From Streptomyces sp. NBC_01551 (lineage in GTDB: Bacteria; Actinomycetota; Actinomycetes; Streptomycetales; Streptomycetaceae), in assembly GCF_026339935.1 (NCBI RefSeq), contig NZ_JAPEPX010000001.1:4769501-4833500 (forward strand): 64,000 nt of DNA. Direction: 5' to 3'. The position numbers and the translations under genes were made by a program. Under the pieces are notes generated by a model, which was not told where the DNA came from, did not search any database, and worked only from the letters and a program-made list of their open reading frames with translations. Below, one piece after another: positions 9,680 through 17,102 of the stretch. Every line of letters begins with the position of its first letter. Within the stretch, counting starts at the first letter, position 1.

Positions 9680-11269
9680 GTGAGCTCGAAACCTGTCGTA
9701 CTCATCGCCGAAGAGCTGTCGCCTGCCACCGTCGAGGCGCTCGGCCCGGACTTCGAGATCCGGCACTGCAACGGCGCCGACCGCGCCGAGCTGCTCCCCG
9801 CGATCGAGGACGTCGACGCGATCCTGGTCCGCTCCGCGACCAAGGTCGACGCCGAGGCCATCGCCGCCGCCAAGAAGCTGAAGGTCGTCGCCCGCGCCGG
9901 TGTCGGTCTCGATAACGTCGACGTCTCGTCCGCCACCAAGGCCGGCGTGATGGTCGTGAACGCCCCGACCTCCAACATCGTCACCGCCGCCGAGCTCGCC
10001 TGCGGCCTGCTCGTCGCCACCGCCCGCAACATCCCGCAGGCCAACACCGCCCTGAAGAACGGCGAGTGGAAGCGGAACAAGTACACGGGTGTCGAGCTCA
10101 GCGAGAAGACCCTCGGCGTCGTCGGCCTCGGCCGCATCGGCGTCCTGGTCGCCCAGCGCATGTCGGCCTTCGGCATGAAGGTCGTCGCGTACGACCCCTA
10201 CGTACAGCCCGCGCGCGCCGCCCAGATGGGCGTCAAGATGCTGACGCTGGACGAACTGCTGGAGGTCGCCGACTTCATCACGGTGCACCTGCCCAAGACC
10301 CCCGAGACCCTCGGTCTCATCGGGGACGAGGCCCTGCACAAGGTGAAGCCGTCCGTCCGCATCGTCAACGCCGCCCGCGGCGGGATCGTGGACGAGGCCG
10401 CGCTGTACACGGCCATCAAGGAGGGCCGCGTCGCCGGCGCCGGTCTCGACGTGTACGCGAAGGAGCCCTGCACGGACTCCCCGCTCTTCGAGCTCGACCA
10501 GGTCGTCTGCACCCCGCACCTCGGCGCGTCCACGGACGAGGCCCAGGAGAAGGCCGGTGTCTCGGTCGCCAAGTCGGTGCGCCTCGCGCTCGCCGGTGAG
10601 CTCGTGCCCGACGCGGTCAACGTCCAGGGCGGCGTCATCGCCGAGGACGTCCGTCCCGGCCTGCCGCTCGCCGAGAAGCTCGGTCGCATCTTCACCGCCC
10701 TCGCGGGCGAGGTCGCGGTCCGCCTCGACGTCGAGGTCTGCGGCGAGATCACCCAGCACGACGTCAAGGTGCTCGAACTCTCCGCGCTCAAGGGCGTCTT
10801 CGAGGACGTCGTCGACGAGACGGTCTCCTACGTCAACGCCCCGCTGTTCGCGCAGGAGCGCGGCGTCGAGGTCCGCCTGACGACCAGCTCGGAGTCCCCG
10901 GACCACCGCAACGTGGTGACCGTCCGCGGCACCCTGTCGGACGGCCAGGAGGTGTCGGTCTCCGGCACGCTCGCGGGCCCGAAGCACCTTCAGAAGATCG
11001 TGGGCATCGGCGAGTACGACCTCGACCTGGCGCTCGCCGAGCAGATGATCGTCCTGCGCTACGCCGACCGCCCGGGCGTCGTCGGCACCGTCGGCCGCAT
11101 CCTCGGCGAGGCCGGCCTGAACATCGCGGGCATGCAGGTCGCCCGCGCCGAGGAGGGCGGCGAGGCGCTCGGCGTCCTCACCGTCGACGCCGAGGTCCCG
11201 GTGGGCGTCCTCGCGGACATCGCCGCCGAGATCGGCGCCGTCTCGGCGCGCAGCGTCAGCCTCGGCTGA
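9680..11269 (+). CDS. serA: D-3-phosphoglycerate dehydrogenase
   Basis: 529 aa from GTG 9680, with GAGG 9 nt upstream; in-frame ATG 9671 and GTG 9665 are alternatives, but 529 aa fits the actinobacterial enzyme. It catalyses the first step of serine synthesis. Visible: GRAGVGLDNVD, GLGRIGVLVA Rossmann motif, NAARGG (catalytic Arg), Glu in the DVYAKEP segment, His in TPHLGAS. An intervening ASB domain and a C-terminal ACT domain (YADRPGVVGTVG, about residues 455-529) fit the type I serine-inhibited enzyme. The 230-bp upstream region holds a TACACT -10 candidate at 9560 and a hairpin CGGCCGT/ACGGCCG at 9633-9650 just before the RBS. Its terminator has been split by an IS insertion. Confidence 0.97.
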   Translation: MSSKPVVLIAEELSPATVEALGPDFEIRHCNGADRAELLPAIEDVDAILVRSATKVDAEAIAAAKKLKVVARAGVGLDNVDVSSATKAGVMVVNAPTSNIVTAAELACGLLVATARNIPQANTALKNGEWKRNKYTGVELSEKTLGVVGLGRIGVLVAQRMSAFGMKVVAYDPYVQPARAAQMGVKMLTLDELLEVADFITVHLPKTPETLGLIGDEALHKVKPSVRIVNAARGGIVDEAALYTAIKEGRVAGAGLDVYAKEPCTDSPLFELDQVVCTPHLGASTDEAQEKAGVSVAKSVRLALAGELVPDAVNVQGGVIAEDVRPGLPLAEKLGRIFTALAGEVAVRLDVEVCGEITQHDVKVLELSALKGVFEDVVDETVSYVNAPLFAQERGVEVRLTTSSESPDHRNVVTVRGTLSDGQEVSVSGTLAGPKHLQKIVGIGEYDLDLALAEQMIVLRYADRPGVVGTVGRILGEAGLNIAGMQVARAEEGGEALGVLTVDAEVPVGVLADIAAEIGAVSARSVSLG

Positions 11270-11284
11270 CGGAGGGAAGTACGG

Positions 11285-11298
11285 CGAAGGGCCCGGGG
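11285..11298 (+). terminator. Left arm of the interrupted serA terminator
   Basis: CGAAGGGCCCGGGG, 15 bp after the serA stop. Its complement lies 1.08 kb away at 12374-12387 (CCCGGGCCC followed by TTTCG). Without the IS30 remnant the two arms would form an 11-bp stem (AAGGGCCCGGG/CCCGGGCCCTT) with a GTACAG loop, a normal serA terminator. Confidence 0.65.
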
Positions 11299-11334
11299 TA
11301 CAGGGCGAATTCCAGGGGTCGTTGCAACACGTGA

Positions 11335-11460
11335 TCACCGACGTGTGGTGGCGAGCAGTTTAGACAGGCGCTCGGCTGGGGTTTCCCGGCCGAGCGTCTT
11401 GCGTGGGCGGCTGTTGAGTTCGGCAGCGACTGCGTCGAGGTGGTCCCGGGTGTGGCCGGA
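11335..11460 (-). pseudogene. IS30 transposase C-terminal fragment
   Basis: Translating leftward from 11460 gives DHLDAVAAELNSRPRKTLG followed by RETPAERLSKLLATTRR and a TGA at 11335-11337. This is the standard C-terminus of actinobacterial IS30 transposases (the last segment after the DDE catalytic domain). An in-frame TAG lies about six codons upstream of this stretch and no catalytic residues remain. Confidence 0.75.
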
Positions 11461-11634
11461 CGGGCTGCTGCCCTAGAGACTGCCGGATTCGCGACCAGCG
11501 TACGGGCCCCTGTCTCTCGCCCCATGGCAGCTCCAGCCCAAAGCAGCTCCCGCCGACCTCATCTGGCCCGTGTGCGATCGTCACGCCTCCTAGGTACGTT
11601 GGGCCGTCAGCCGAGGGAGAACGCTCGCGAGGGA

Positions 11635-11665
11635 GTCGCCCCGCAACGCGTGGCTGCGGGGCGAC
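11635..11665 (-). terminator. Terminator of the small secreted-protein gene
   Basis: GTCGCCCCGCA and TGCGGGGCGAC form a perfect 11-bp stem with a 9-nt loop, 30 bp beyond the stop of the leftward gene at 11695. Confidence 0.6.
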
Positions 11666-11694
11666 GATCCACTTTCGCAACGGGCCTAGGGGGT

Positions 11695-11928
11695 TTAGTC
11701 GACCGTCTGCCCGTCGTACATACCGCCCCTGCAGGTCGGGAGCACGGGCGTCGACCGATCGATCGTTCCGCCGTTGTCCGTGCACTCACCCGGGGTGACG
11801 CTGGCCGGGGTGACGCTGGTGGCGGTGGCGGTGGCGGTGGCGGTGGCGGCGGTGGCGGCGCCTGTGAGGCCGAGTCCGGCGAGGGCTGCCGCGGCGAAGA
11901 CTGCCGCGAGGATTCGTCGAATGCGCAT
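11695..11928 (-). CDS. Small secreted protein of unknown function
   Basis: 77 aa, ATG 11928 with an AAAGG RBS. Residues 1-28 form a typical Sec signal peptide (MRIRRIL, hydrophobic Ala/Leu core, AATA cleavage region). An Ala-Thr repeat (ATATATATAT) follows, then a mature domain of about 40 residues with two cysteines (GECTDNG, PTCRGG) that could form one disulfide. The family is not recognised. It lies on the transposase strand between the IS30 fragments and has its own terminator, so it looks like an expressed passenger or later insertion. Confidence 0.65.
   Translation of the reverse strand: MRIRRILAAVFAAAALAGLGLTGAATAATATATATATSVTPASVTPGECTDNGGTIDRSTPVLPTCRGGMYDGQTVD
11818..11859. repeat. 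GGTGGC hexamer microsatellite inside a coding region
   Basis: Five perfect GGTGGC units followed by interrupted copies encode the Ala-Thr run after the signal peptide of the small secreted protein. Changes in unit number would be in frame and alter only linker length. Confidence 0.8.
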
Positions 11929-11980
11929 TTGGTTCGCCTTTCACAGATTGCCTCGGTTGGGGCACTAGCCAGCTTGATCT

Positions 11981-12328
11981 TCACCCATGGGGGTGGCACG
12001 TCATGTTGGGCCATTCGGGTGACAGTGTTGTCGGGTGCGGGTGCGGGTGCGGGGTCGGTGCCTCGGGCTCCTGGGCGGCCGCCGGCTCTGGGGCCTCGGT
12101 GTACCGCCACGGCCCCGTTTCCACGAGAGGCGGTGCCGCCTTGTTCTTCCCGGACGCCTGCCGGCCGTTACGCCATCGCCTGCCTGTCCGGTCGTTGATG
12201 CCAACGATCCCGCAGGCGTCCAGGTGAGACGTTCCCTGATCCACGAGCAGAAGGTATGTGTCCCGCTCGCGGCTCAACTTCTTGCGTCCCAGTGGCCGTC
12301 GATCCGCCCGAACCTCGAAGTCCATCAC
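11981..12328 (-). pseudogene. IS30 transposase N-terminal fragment
   Basis: The first 75 or so residues ([20 protein letters not shown], then DTYLLLVDQG, IVGIND-TGRRWRNG, SGKNKAAPP, PWRY) match the N-terminal HTH region of actinobacterial IS30 transposases. The remainder (EPAAAQEPEAPTPHPHPHP onward) is unrelated low-complexity sequence running to a stop at 11981. The break point is near 12100. The start lies 16 bp inside the right inverted repeat. Confidence 0.75.
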
Positions 12329-12373
12329 ATCCCCTGAGCTGGGGTGTTGCGACGACCACTAGAACTCAAGCAG

Positions 12374-12387
12374 CCCGGGCCCTTTCG
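12374..12387 (+). terminator. Right arm of the interrupted serA terminator
   Basis: CCCGGGCCCTTTCG is complementary to 11285-11297 apart from one extra T. It lies immediately outside the IS30 right end and CAG duplication. In its present place it may still contribute to the end of the leftward MFS transcript. Confidence 0.55.
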
Positions 12388-12408
12388 TCTTCTCATGCCC
12401 TACGTCGA

Positions 12409-13998
12409 TCAGCCGGCCAGGGTCGCCCGGGCGTCGGCGGGTTCCTCCGCGAGCGGAGCCGGGTCCCCGGCACCCCGTATCAGGGCCGCGGCGAGCAGCG
12501 CCGCCCCGAGCAGCAGGACCGTTCCACCCCAGGCCGCGTACTGCATGCCGTGGACGAAGGCCTCGCGGGCCAGGGTCAGCACCCGCTCGCCCGCCTCGCC
12601 GCCGAGCCCCCGGGCGGTGGCCACCGCGCCGCCCAGGGTTTCCCGCACGGCGGGCTCCTGGTCCGCCAGGTCGCCGCGGTAGACCGCGGTGCCGAGGCTG
12701 CCGAGCAGCGCCATGCCGAGGGCGCCGCCGAACTCCTGGCCCGTCTCCAGCAGGGAGGCGGCCGAGCCGGCCTTCTCGGCGGGCGCCGAGCCCAGTGCCA
12801 TGTCACCGACCAGGGACATCACGGTGACGATGCCGGAGGCGAGCACGCCCGCGCCGGTCAGCAGCAGCCAGAGGGAATCCGTACCGACCAGGCCGATCAG
12901 GCCGAACCCGGCGGCGGCGAGGGCGAAACCGCCGGCGATGACGTAGGCGCGGTCGACCTTCTGGGCCAGAGCCGCGCTGACGGGGGCCGAGGCGCCGATC
13001 ACGACGGAGGGGGCAAGGCTCCACAGGGCGGCCTCCAGGGTGCCCATGCCGAGCACCGACTGCAGGTACTGGGTGGTGAAGTAGGCCGAGCCCATCATGG
13101 CGAAGGCGGCGACGGTGTTCAGCGCGATGCCCGAACCGAAACCGCGGCCCCGGAACAGGTCCCGGCTGACCATGGCGTCCTCACGGGTGCGCTGGCGGCG
13201 GACGAAGACGTACCCGAAGGCGAGGCCGACGGCGAGGCAGCCGAGGTAGAGCGGCTCGAAGCCCTCGGCGGCGATCTCCTTGAGCCCGTAGACGACCGGC
13301 AGGACGGCGGCCATGGAGAGCGGCACGCTCAGCAGGTCGAAGCGGCCGGGGGCCGGGTCCTTGAACTCCGGGACCAGGACCGGGACCAGGACGAGCAGGA
13401 GCAGCATCGCGGGGACGTTGATCAGGAAGACGGAACCCCACCAGAAGTGGTTGAGCATCACTCCGCTCATGACCGAGCCGAGGGCGATGCCGCCGGTCAT
13501 GGCGCCGGACCAGATGGCGATGGCCTGGCCGCGCTGCTTGGCGTCCTGGAAGAGGTTGCGGACCAGGGCGAGCGTGGAGGGCATCAGGGTCGCGCCGCCG
13601 ATGCCGAGCAGGACGCGGGCCGCGATCAGCATCTCGGCGCTGGTGGCGTACCCGGCGGCGACGGAGGCGAGCCCGAAGGCGGCGGCGCCGGCCAGCAGCA
13701 GCTTGCGGCGGCCGATGCGGTCGCCGAGGGAGCCCATCGTGATCAGCAGGCCGGAGAGGGCGAAGGCGTAGCTGTCGAAGATCCAGAGCTGCTGGGTGGC
13801 GCTGGGGTCGAGCTCCCGGGTGATGGCGGGGATGGCGAAGTAGAGGACGGAGACGTCCATCGAGACCAGGAGCAGGGGCAGCAGGAGGACGGTGAAGGCC
13901 GTCCATTCCCGGCGGCCGGCCAGGCGGGCGGCGGGGTTCTCGGGGTTCTCGGGGTTCTCGGGTTTCGCGGAGTTCGCGGGGCTCGCGGGGTTCGTCAT
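12409..13998 (-). CDS. MFS transporter, DHA2 (14-TMS) drug exporter family
   Basis: 529 aa with 14 predicted membrane segments. An N-terminal Pro/Asn/Glu repeat tail (KPENPENPENP) is followed by LLVSMDVSVLYFAIPAI, motif A GSLGDRIGRRKLL and motif C GIGGATLMPSTLALVR. These are signatures of proton-driven multidrug exporters such as the QacA/SmvA/EmrB group. There is no Shine-Dalgarno before the ATG. A -35 TAGACA (14029-14034) and -10 TACATT (14006-14011) with 17-bp spacing place transcription start at or next to the ATG, so the mRNA is probably leaderless. It is divergent from a TetR gene that presumably represses it. Confidence 0.92.
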   Translation of the reverse strand: MTNPASPANSAKPENPENPENPAARLAGRREWTAFTVLLLPLLLVSMDVSVLYFAIPAITRELDPSATQQLWIFDSYAFALSGLLITMGSLGDRIGRRKLLLAGAAAFGLASVAAGYATSAEMLIAARVLLGIGGATLMPSTLALVRNLFQDAKQRGQAIAIWSGAMTGGIALGSVMSGVMLNHFWWGSVFLINVPAMLLLLVLVPVLVPEFKDPAPGRFDLLSVPLSMAAVLPVVYGLKEIAAEGFEPLYLGCLAVGLAFGYVFVRRQRTREDAMVSRDLFRGRGFGSGIALNTVAAFAMMGSAYFTTQYLQSVLGMGTLEAALWSLAPSVVIGASAPVSAALAQKVDRAYVIAGGFALAAAGFGLIGLVGTDSLWLLLTGAGVLASGIVTVMSLVGDMALGSAPAEKAGSAASLLETGQEFGGALGMALLGSLGTAVYRGDLADQEPAVRETLGGAVATARGLGGEAGERVLTLAREAFVHGMQYAAWGGTVLLLGAALLAAALIRGAGDPAPLAEEPADARATLAG

Positions 13999-14005
13999 GG
14001 ACAGG

Positions 14006-14081
14006 AATGTACAAGCGTCATAAACATCTGTCTAGTACGCATGTATAGAACGTGCGTCTGTGACGCTTGTCTTGCTAGGCT
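14006..14081. promoter_or_regulatory. Divergent MFS/tetR promoter with large inverted repeat
   Basis: ACAAGCGTCA (14011-14020) and TGACGCTTGT (14061-14070) are perfect 10-bp inverted arms 40 bp apart. The left arm lies in the MFS promoter spacer and abuts its -10; the right arm precedes a TAGGCT -10 (14076-14081) seven nt before the tetR ATG. TAC/GTA pairs flank the centre. It is the probable TetR operator region. Confidence 0.7.
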
Positions 14082-14087
14082 GCGGGC

Positions 14088-14672
14088 ATGGGACACCGAG
14101 AAGATCTGCTCGAAGGCGCGAAGAAGTGCCTGGTCGAGAAGGGGTTCGTGCGCACGACCGCGCGCGACATCGTCAAGGCCTCGGGCGCCAACCTTGCGTC
14201 CATCGGCTACCACTACGGCTCGAAGGACGCCCTGCTCACGCAGGCCTTCACCGAGCTCATGGAGGAATGGGGCGAGGTCTTCAAGACCGGCATCGACGGT
14301 GAGGGCGGCTCGCTGGAACGGTTCCGCCAGGTCTGGGACGGCGTGCTGTCCCAGCACGCGGCCGGGGCCGGGCCGGTCTGGGCGGCGAGCATGGAGGTGG
14401 CGCTGAGCGGGGACCGGCTGCCGGAGCTGCGGACGATGCTGGCGGCGTCGCAGGGGGAGGGGCGGCGGGGGCTGATCGCGATGTTCACCGGGCGGCCGGA
14501 GGAGGGCATCACGGAGCGGGAGGAGCGCACGCTCGGGGCGTTCTACCAGGCGTTGCTGAACGGGCTGATGATGCAGTGGCTGTTCGACCCGGAGTCGGCC
14601 GCGACCGCCGAGGAACTCACGGACGGCATGCGGCAGGCGGCCGAGGGCATGACGGGGCCCACCCCGGCCTGA
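14088..14672 (+). CDS. TetR family repressor of the adjacent MFS exporter
   Basis: 194 aa. N-terminal HTH (residues about 8-55: REDLLEGAKKCLVEKGFVRT, ARDIVKASGANLASIGYHYG, the canonical TetR helix-turn-helix) and a C-terminal TetR_C ligand-binding region with FYQALLNGLMMQWL. It most likely represses itself and the divergent exporter and is released by a small-molecule ligand. No RBS is present; the TAGGCT -10 six nt before the ATG suggests a leaderless mRNA. Confidence 0.92.
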   Translation: MGHREDLLEGAKKCLVEKGFVRTTARDIVKASGANLASIGYHYGSKDALLTQAFTELMEEWGEVFKTGIDGEGGSLERFRQVWDGVLSQHAAGAGPVWAASMEVALSGDRLPELRTMLAASQGEGRRGLIAMFTGRPEEGITEREERTLGAFYQALLNGLMMQWLFDPESAATAEELTDGMRQAAEGMTGPTPA

Positions 14673-14738
14673 CCCCGCCGACGACCCCGCCGGGCCCCGG
14701 CTGCGCCGGGCCCCCTGGGGCTCCGCCCCAGACCCCGC

Positions 14739-14951
14739 GCCTCAAACGCCGGCGGGGCTGGGGGTGGACGCCGTGCCTCAAGTGACGGTGGGCGTGGGGT
14801 GGACGACGCCGTGCCTCACGTGGCGGCGGGGCAAGGGATGGACGACCCCGAGCCTTAAGTGCCGGCGGGCTGGGTGCGGGTCCCGTGCCTCCGGTGACGG
14901 TGGGGGTGGGGTGGACGACGCCGTGCCCCACGTGGCGGTGGGGGTGGGGCG
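14739..14951. repeat. Degenerate tandem repeat, about 36-38 bp unit, roughly 6 copies
   Basis: Units share TGGACGACGCCGTGCCTCA followed by CGTGGCGGTGGGG with drift; examples begin at about 14764, 14800, 14838, 14880 and 14910. The first unit runs out of a GGGGCTCCGCCCC hairpin (14717-14729) and CTCAAACGCCGGCGGGGCTG, a motif I recall as widespread between Streptomyces genes. This 296-bp gap between tetR and the convergent GPP34 gene holds no ORF with family features. Confidence 0.75.
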
Positions 14952-14968
14952 GGCCGGGGGTGGTTGGG

Positions 14969-15571
14969 TCAGTTGCCGCGCCAGATGTTGTCGAAGGCCG
15001 CGTCCTCGATGGTGCGGCGTTGGCGGACCGACTCCAGTTCAAGGAGGGCGTCGTTGACCGCGGCCAGGACGGTGGTGGCCGTGTCGTCGTCGGGGGCCGT
15101 CGCCGCCGGGTCCTCGGGGGCGATGCCGATGGCCGTCGCGAGGGAGGTCAGGACGGGCTCCCCCGCGGTCCAGCGGTCCGCCGCCCGGCGCCGGTCGGGT
15201 GAATCGGCCAGCGCCATCCGGGTGGTGCGGAACGGCACCCCCCGGCGGCCCTGGCGCGCGAGCCGGCCGTCGGACTCCAGGGCGGCCAGGTACGTCGCCG
15301 GCAGATCGCGGCCCCGGCGCCAGAGCCAGTCCCCGACCGACTCGTACGGCGCTTCCCGGACCAGCGACGACGCGGCCTCGCTCAGGAGCGGGTCGGCGAG
15401 CGGCGGCGGGTGGCCCGGCACGATCCGGTCGTCGGCCAGGCTGGCCGCCTCCGCGGCCAGGAGGTCGATCAGCTCAGCCCCCGCCAGCGCGAGGGCGAGA
15501 TCGCCCCGCCCCACCGGGCGGTCGGGCGCCACGTCCAGCGCGATGATCATCAGGTCCTGCGGTGTGGTCAT
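14969..15571 (-). CDS. GPP34 (GOLPH3/Vps74-like) family protein
   Basis: 200 aa with GGGGAG RBS. The start (MTTPQDLMIIALD), an acidic LIDLLAAEAASLADDRIVPG segment, WLWRRG and a central RQGRRGVPFRTTR motif match the bacterial GPP34 family, related to eukaryotic Golgi phosphoprotein 3, which binds phosphatidylinositol-4-phosphate. The bacterial role is unknown; an all-helical membrane-peripheral protein is expected. It is followed on the same strand by nothing closer than the repeat tract. The upstream neighbour is the PucR gene. Confidence 0.8.
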   Translation of the reverse strand: MTTPQDLMIIALDVAPDRPVGRGDLALALAGAELIDLLAAEAASLADDRIVPGHPPPLADPLLSEAASSLVREAPYESVGDWLWRRGRDLPATYLAALESDGRLARQGRRGVPFRTTRMALADSPDRRRAADRWTAGEPVLTSLATAIGIAPEDPAATAPDDDTATTVLAAVNDALLELESVRQRRTIEDAAFDNIWRGN

Positions 15572-15665
15572 GAAGGCTCCCCGTCGGAGGCGCCGGCGCG
15601 GCCCCCGGGCACCAGCAGATCAGCTCCCGCCCGATCGCGCACCCCGAATGCCGAAGGCGCCCGCA

Positions 15666-16901
15666 TCAGCTGTGCAGGCGCGCCGACTTGAGGGCCATGT
15701 GGAGCAACAGCCGGTCCTCGCCCTCGTCCAGGTCGAGGCCGGTCAGCTGCTCGACGCGGGCCAGCCGGTAGTACAGGGTCTGGCGGTGGATTCCCAGAGC
15801 CGCCGCCGCGCGGCCCGCCTGGCCCGCGGAGTCGAGGAACACCTCGGCGGTGCGCGCCAGTTCCCGGTGCGCGGGGGCGAGCAGGGCCCGGGTCGCGGGC
15901 TCGTCCACCGGGTCCGCCGCCAGGGTGGCCAGCATCCGGTACGGGCCGATCGCCGACCACTGCGCGACCGGGCCGAGCCGGGGCTGGGCCGCCGCCGCGC
16001 GGGCGCCGGCCGAGGCCTCGGCCCAGGCGTCGGCGAGGGTCGCCAGACCCCGGCGCGGTTCCCCGATCCCGGCCGTCGGCCCCGCGGCCTGCGGGTGCCG
16101 CTCCCCGTTGGCCGCCGCTCCGGACGGCCCCGCCGGCTGGAGCAGCCGGGTCGCCAGGGTCACGGCCGGGGTCGGCACGTCCGCCGAGCGGAGCCGGACC
16201 AGCACCGCGAGAGCCTGCTCGGCGGCGCCGCCCGGGACCCCGCCAGAGCCCCCCGAGCCGCCCGACCCGCCGTCCTCGCGCCCCCGCCACGGCACCAGGC
16301 ACATCGCCGCCGCCCCGGGTACCGACGCCGGCGCCTCCCCGGCCCACGGCGCTACGCACACCGTCGCGTGCAGCCCGTCGGCTCCCGGCCCCAGGGCCAC
16401 CCGCAGCGCCGCCACCGCCATGTCCTGCTGCCAGCCCCGCCCGGCCGTGAGCACCGCCAGGAACTCCCGCGACAGGTCCGCGCCCGCCTTCGCCTCCTCG
16501 GCGAGCAGGACCCCGATCCGCTGGGCCACCTCCATGGCCGCCTCCAGGGCCGCCGGGCCGGGGCCGGGATCCTGGTCGAGGAGCCACACGTAGCCCTGGA
16601 CGATGCCCCGGTAGCGCACCGGCAGGCAGATCCGCCCCCGGAAGACCCCCGCGTCCGGCGCCGCCGGGATCCGCACCGGGCCGGTCGCGCGGGCGATGCC
16701 GAAGCCCTCGAACCAGGAGCGCACGGCCGCCGTCGACTGGCGGGTCAGGATCGAGCGGGTGCGCACGGGGTCCATCGCGAGATCGTCGTCGCTGTCGTGC
16801 GCGCCGAAGGCGATCAGCCGGAAGTCCCGGTTCTCCAGCGTCGCGGGAGCCCCGAGCAGCGCCGAAATCTCGTCCACCAGGTCCTGGTAATCGCCCTTCA
16901 T
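15666..16901 (-). CDS. PucR-type regulator, probably of proline catabolism
   Basis: 411 aa, GGGAG RBS. The N-terminal half is an atypical sensory region. The C-terminus holds the PucR HTH_30 motif ([20 protein letters not shown] near residue 375) with [17 protein letters not shown]. It lies 200 bp upstream of, and divergent from, proline dehydrogenase and pruA, so it is the probable activator of proline use; this rests on position and on the known role of PucR-like regulators as catabolic activators. Several Gly/Ser/Ala-rich insertions (for example [11 protein letters not shown]) are typical of Streptomyces. Confidence 0.85.
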   Translation of the reverse strand: MKGDYQDLVDEISALLGAPATLENRDFRLIAFGAHDSDDDLAMDPVRTRSILTRQSTAAVRSWFEGFGIARATGPVRIPAAPDAGVFRGRICLPVRYRGIVQGYVWLLDQDPGPGPAALEAAMEVAQRIGVLLAEEAKAGADLSREFLAVLTAGRGWQQDMAVAALRVALGPGADGLHATVCVAPWAGEAPASVPGAAAMCLVPWRGREDGGSGGSGGSGGVPGGAAEQALAVLVRLRSADVPTPAVTLATRLLQPAGPSGAAANGERHPQAAGPTAGIGEPRRGLATLADAWAEASAGARAAAAQPRLGPVAQWSAIGPYRMLATLAADPVDEPATRALLAPAHRELARTAEVFLDSAGQAGRAAAALGIHRQTLYYRLARVEQLTGLDLDEGEDRLLLHMALKSARLHS

Positions 16902-16968
16902 CCGGACATTCTCCCACCCCGCAAGCGGGTCTTCAGACAGATGTATGAGATCGCGGCCACGGATGCGT

Positions 16969-17002
16969 GACAGCTGTCGATGGCAGAGGATCGACGCGAT
17001 CC
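16969..17002. promoter_or_regulatory. Two palindromes upstream of proline dehydrogenase
   Basis: GACAGCTGTC (16969-16978) and GGATCG-ACG-CGATCC (16988-17002), both perfect, lie in the divergent PucR/proline dehydrogenase region about 100-130 bp before the GTG. They are candidate PucR binding sites. Confidence 0.45.
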
Positions 17003-17102
17003 TTAGGTTTCACGGTGGTTTTACTTGCGTTTTCCTTACGGCCGCAGCCCACCCCCCGCGGCGGACCGTATGACTGCTTCTGCCACCCGTTGGAGGTGCC
17101 CC

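Larger units (their letters stand above)
11304..12370 (-). mobile_element. Decayed IS30-family insertion sequence
   Basis: Both ends survive. Reading inward, GGGCGAATTCCAGGGG..CAACAC (from 11303) and GCTTGAGTTCTAGTGG..CAACAC (reverse from 12371) match at about 21 of 28 positions. A CAG trinucleotide flanks both sides (11301-11303, 12371-12373), in keeping with the 2-3 bp target duplication of IS30 elements. The N-terminal and C-terminal parts of an IS30 transposase lie inside in the correct order and strand. The catalytic middle is gone, replaced by roughly 700 bp that carry a small secreted-protein gene. It is not mobile by itself. Confidence 0.7.

Noticed and set aside
9614..11338. 574-aa antisense frame over serA
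   Set aside because: Shadow of serA codon bias; the only real minus-strand coding content near its end is the IS30 fragment, in another frame.
11607..12110. Proline-rich frame overlapping the small secreted protein
   Set aside because: Its polyproline tract is just another reading of the GGTGGC repeat; no RBS or homology.
14739..14951. CRISPR array
   Set aside because: Repeats are contiguous and degenerate with no unique spacers, and no cas genes are near.
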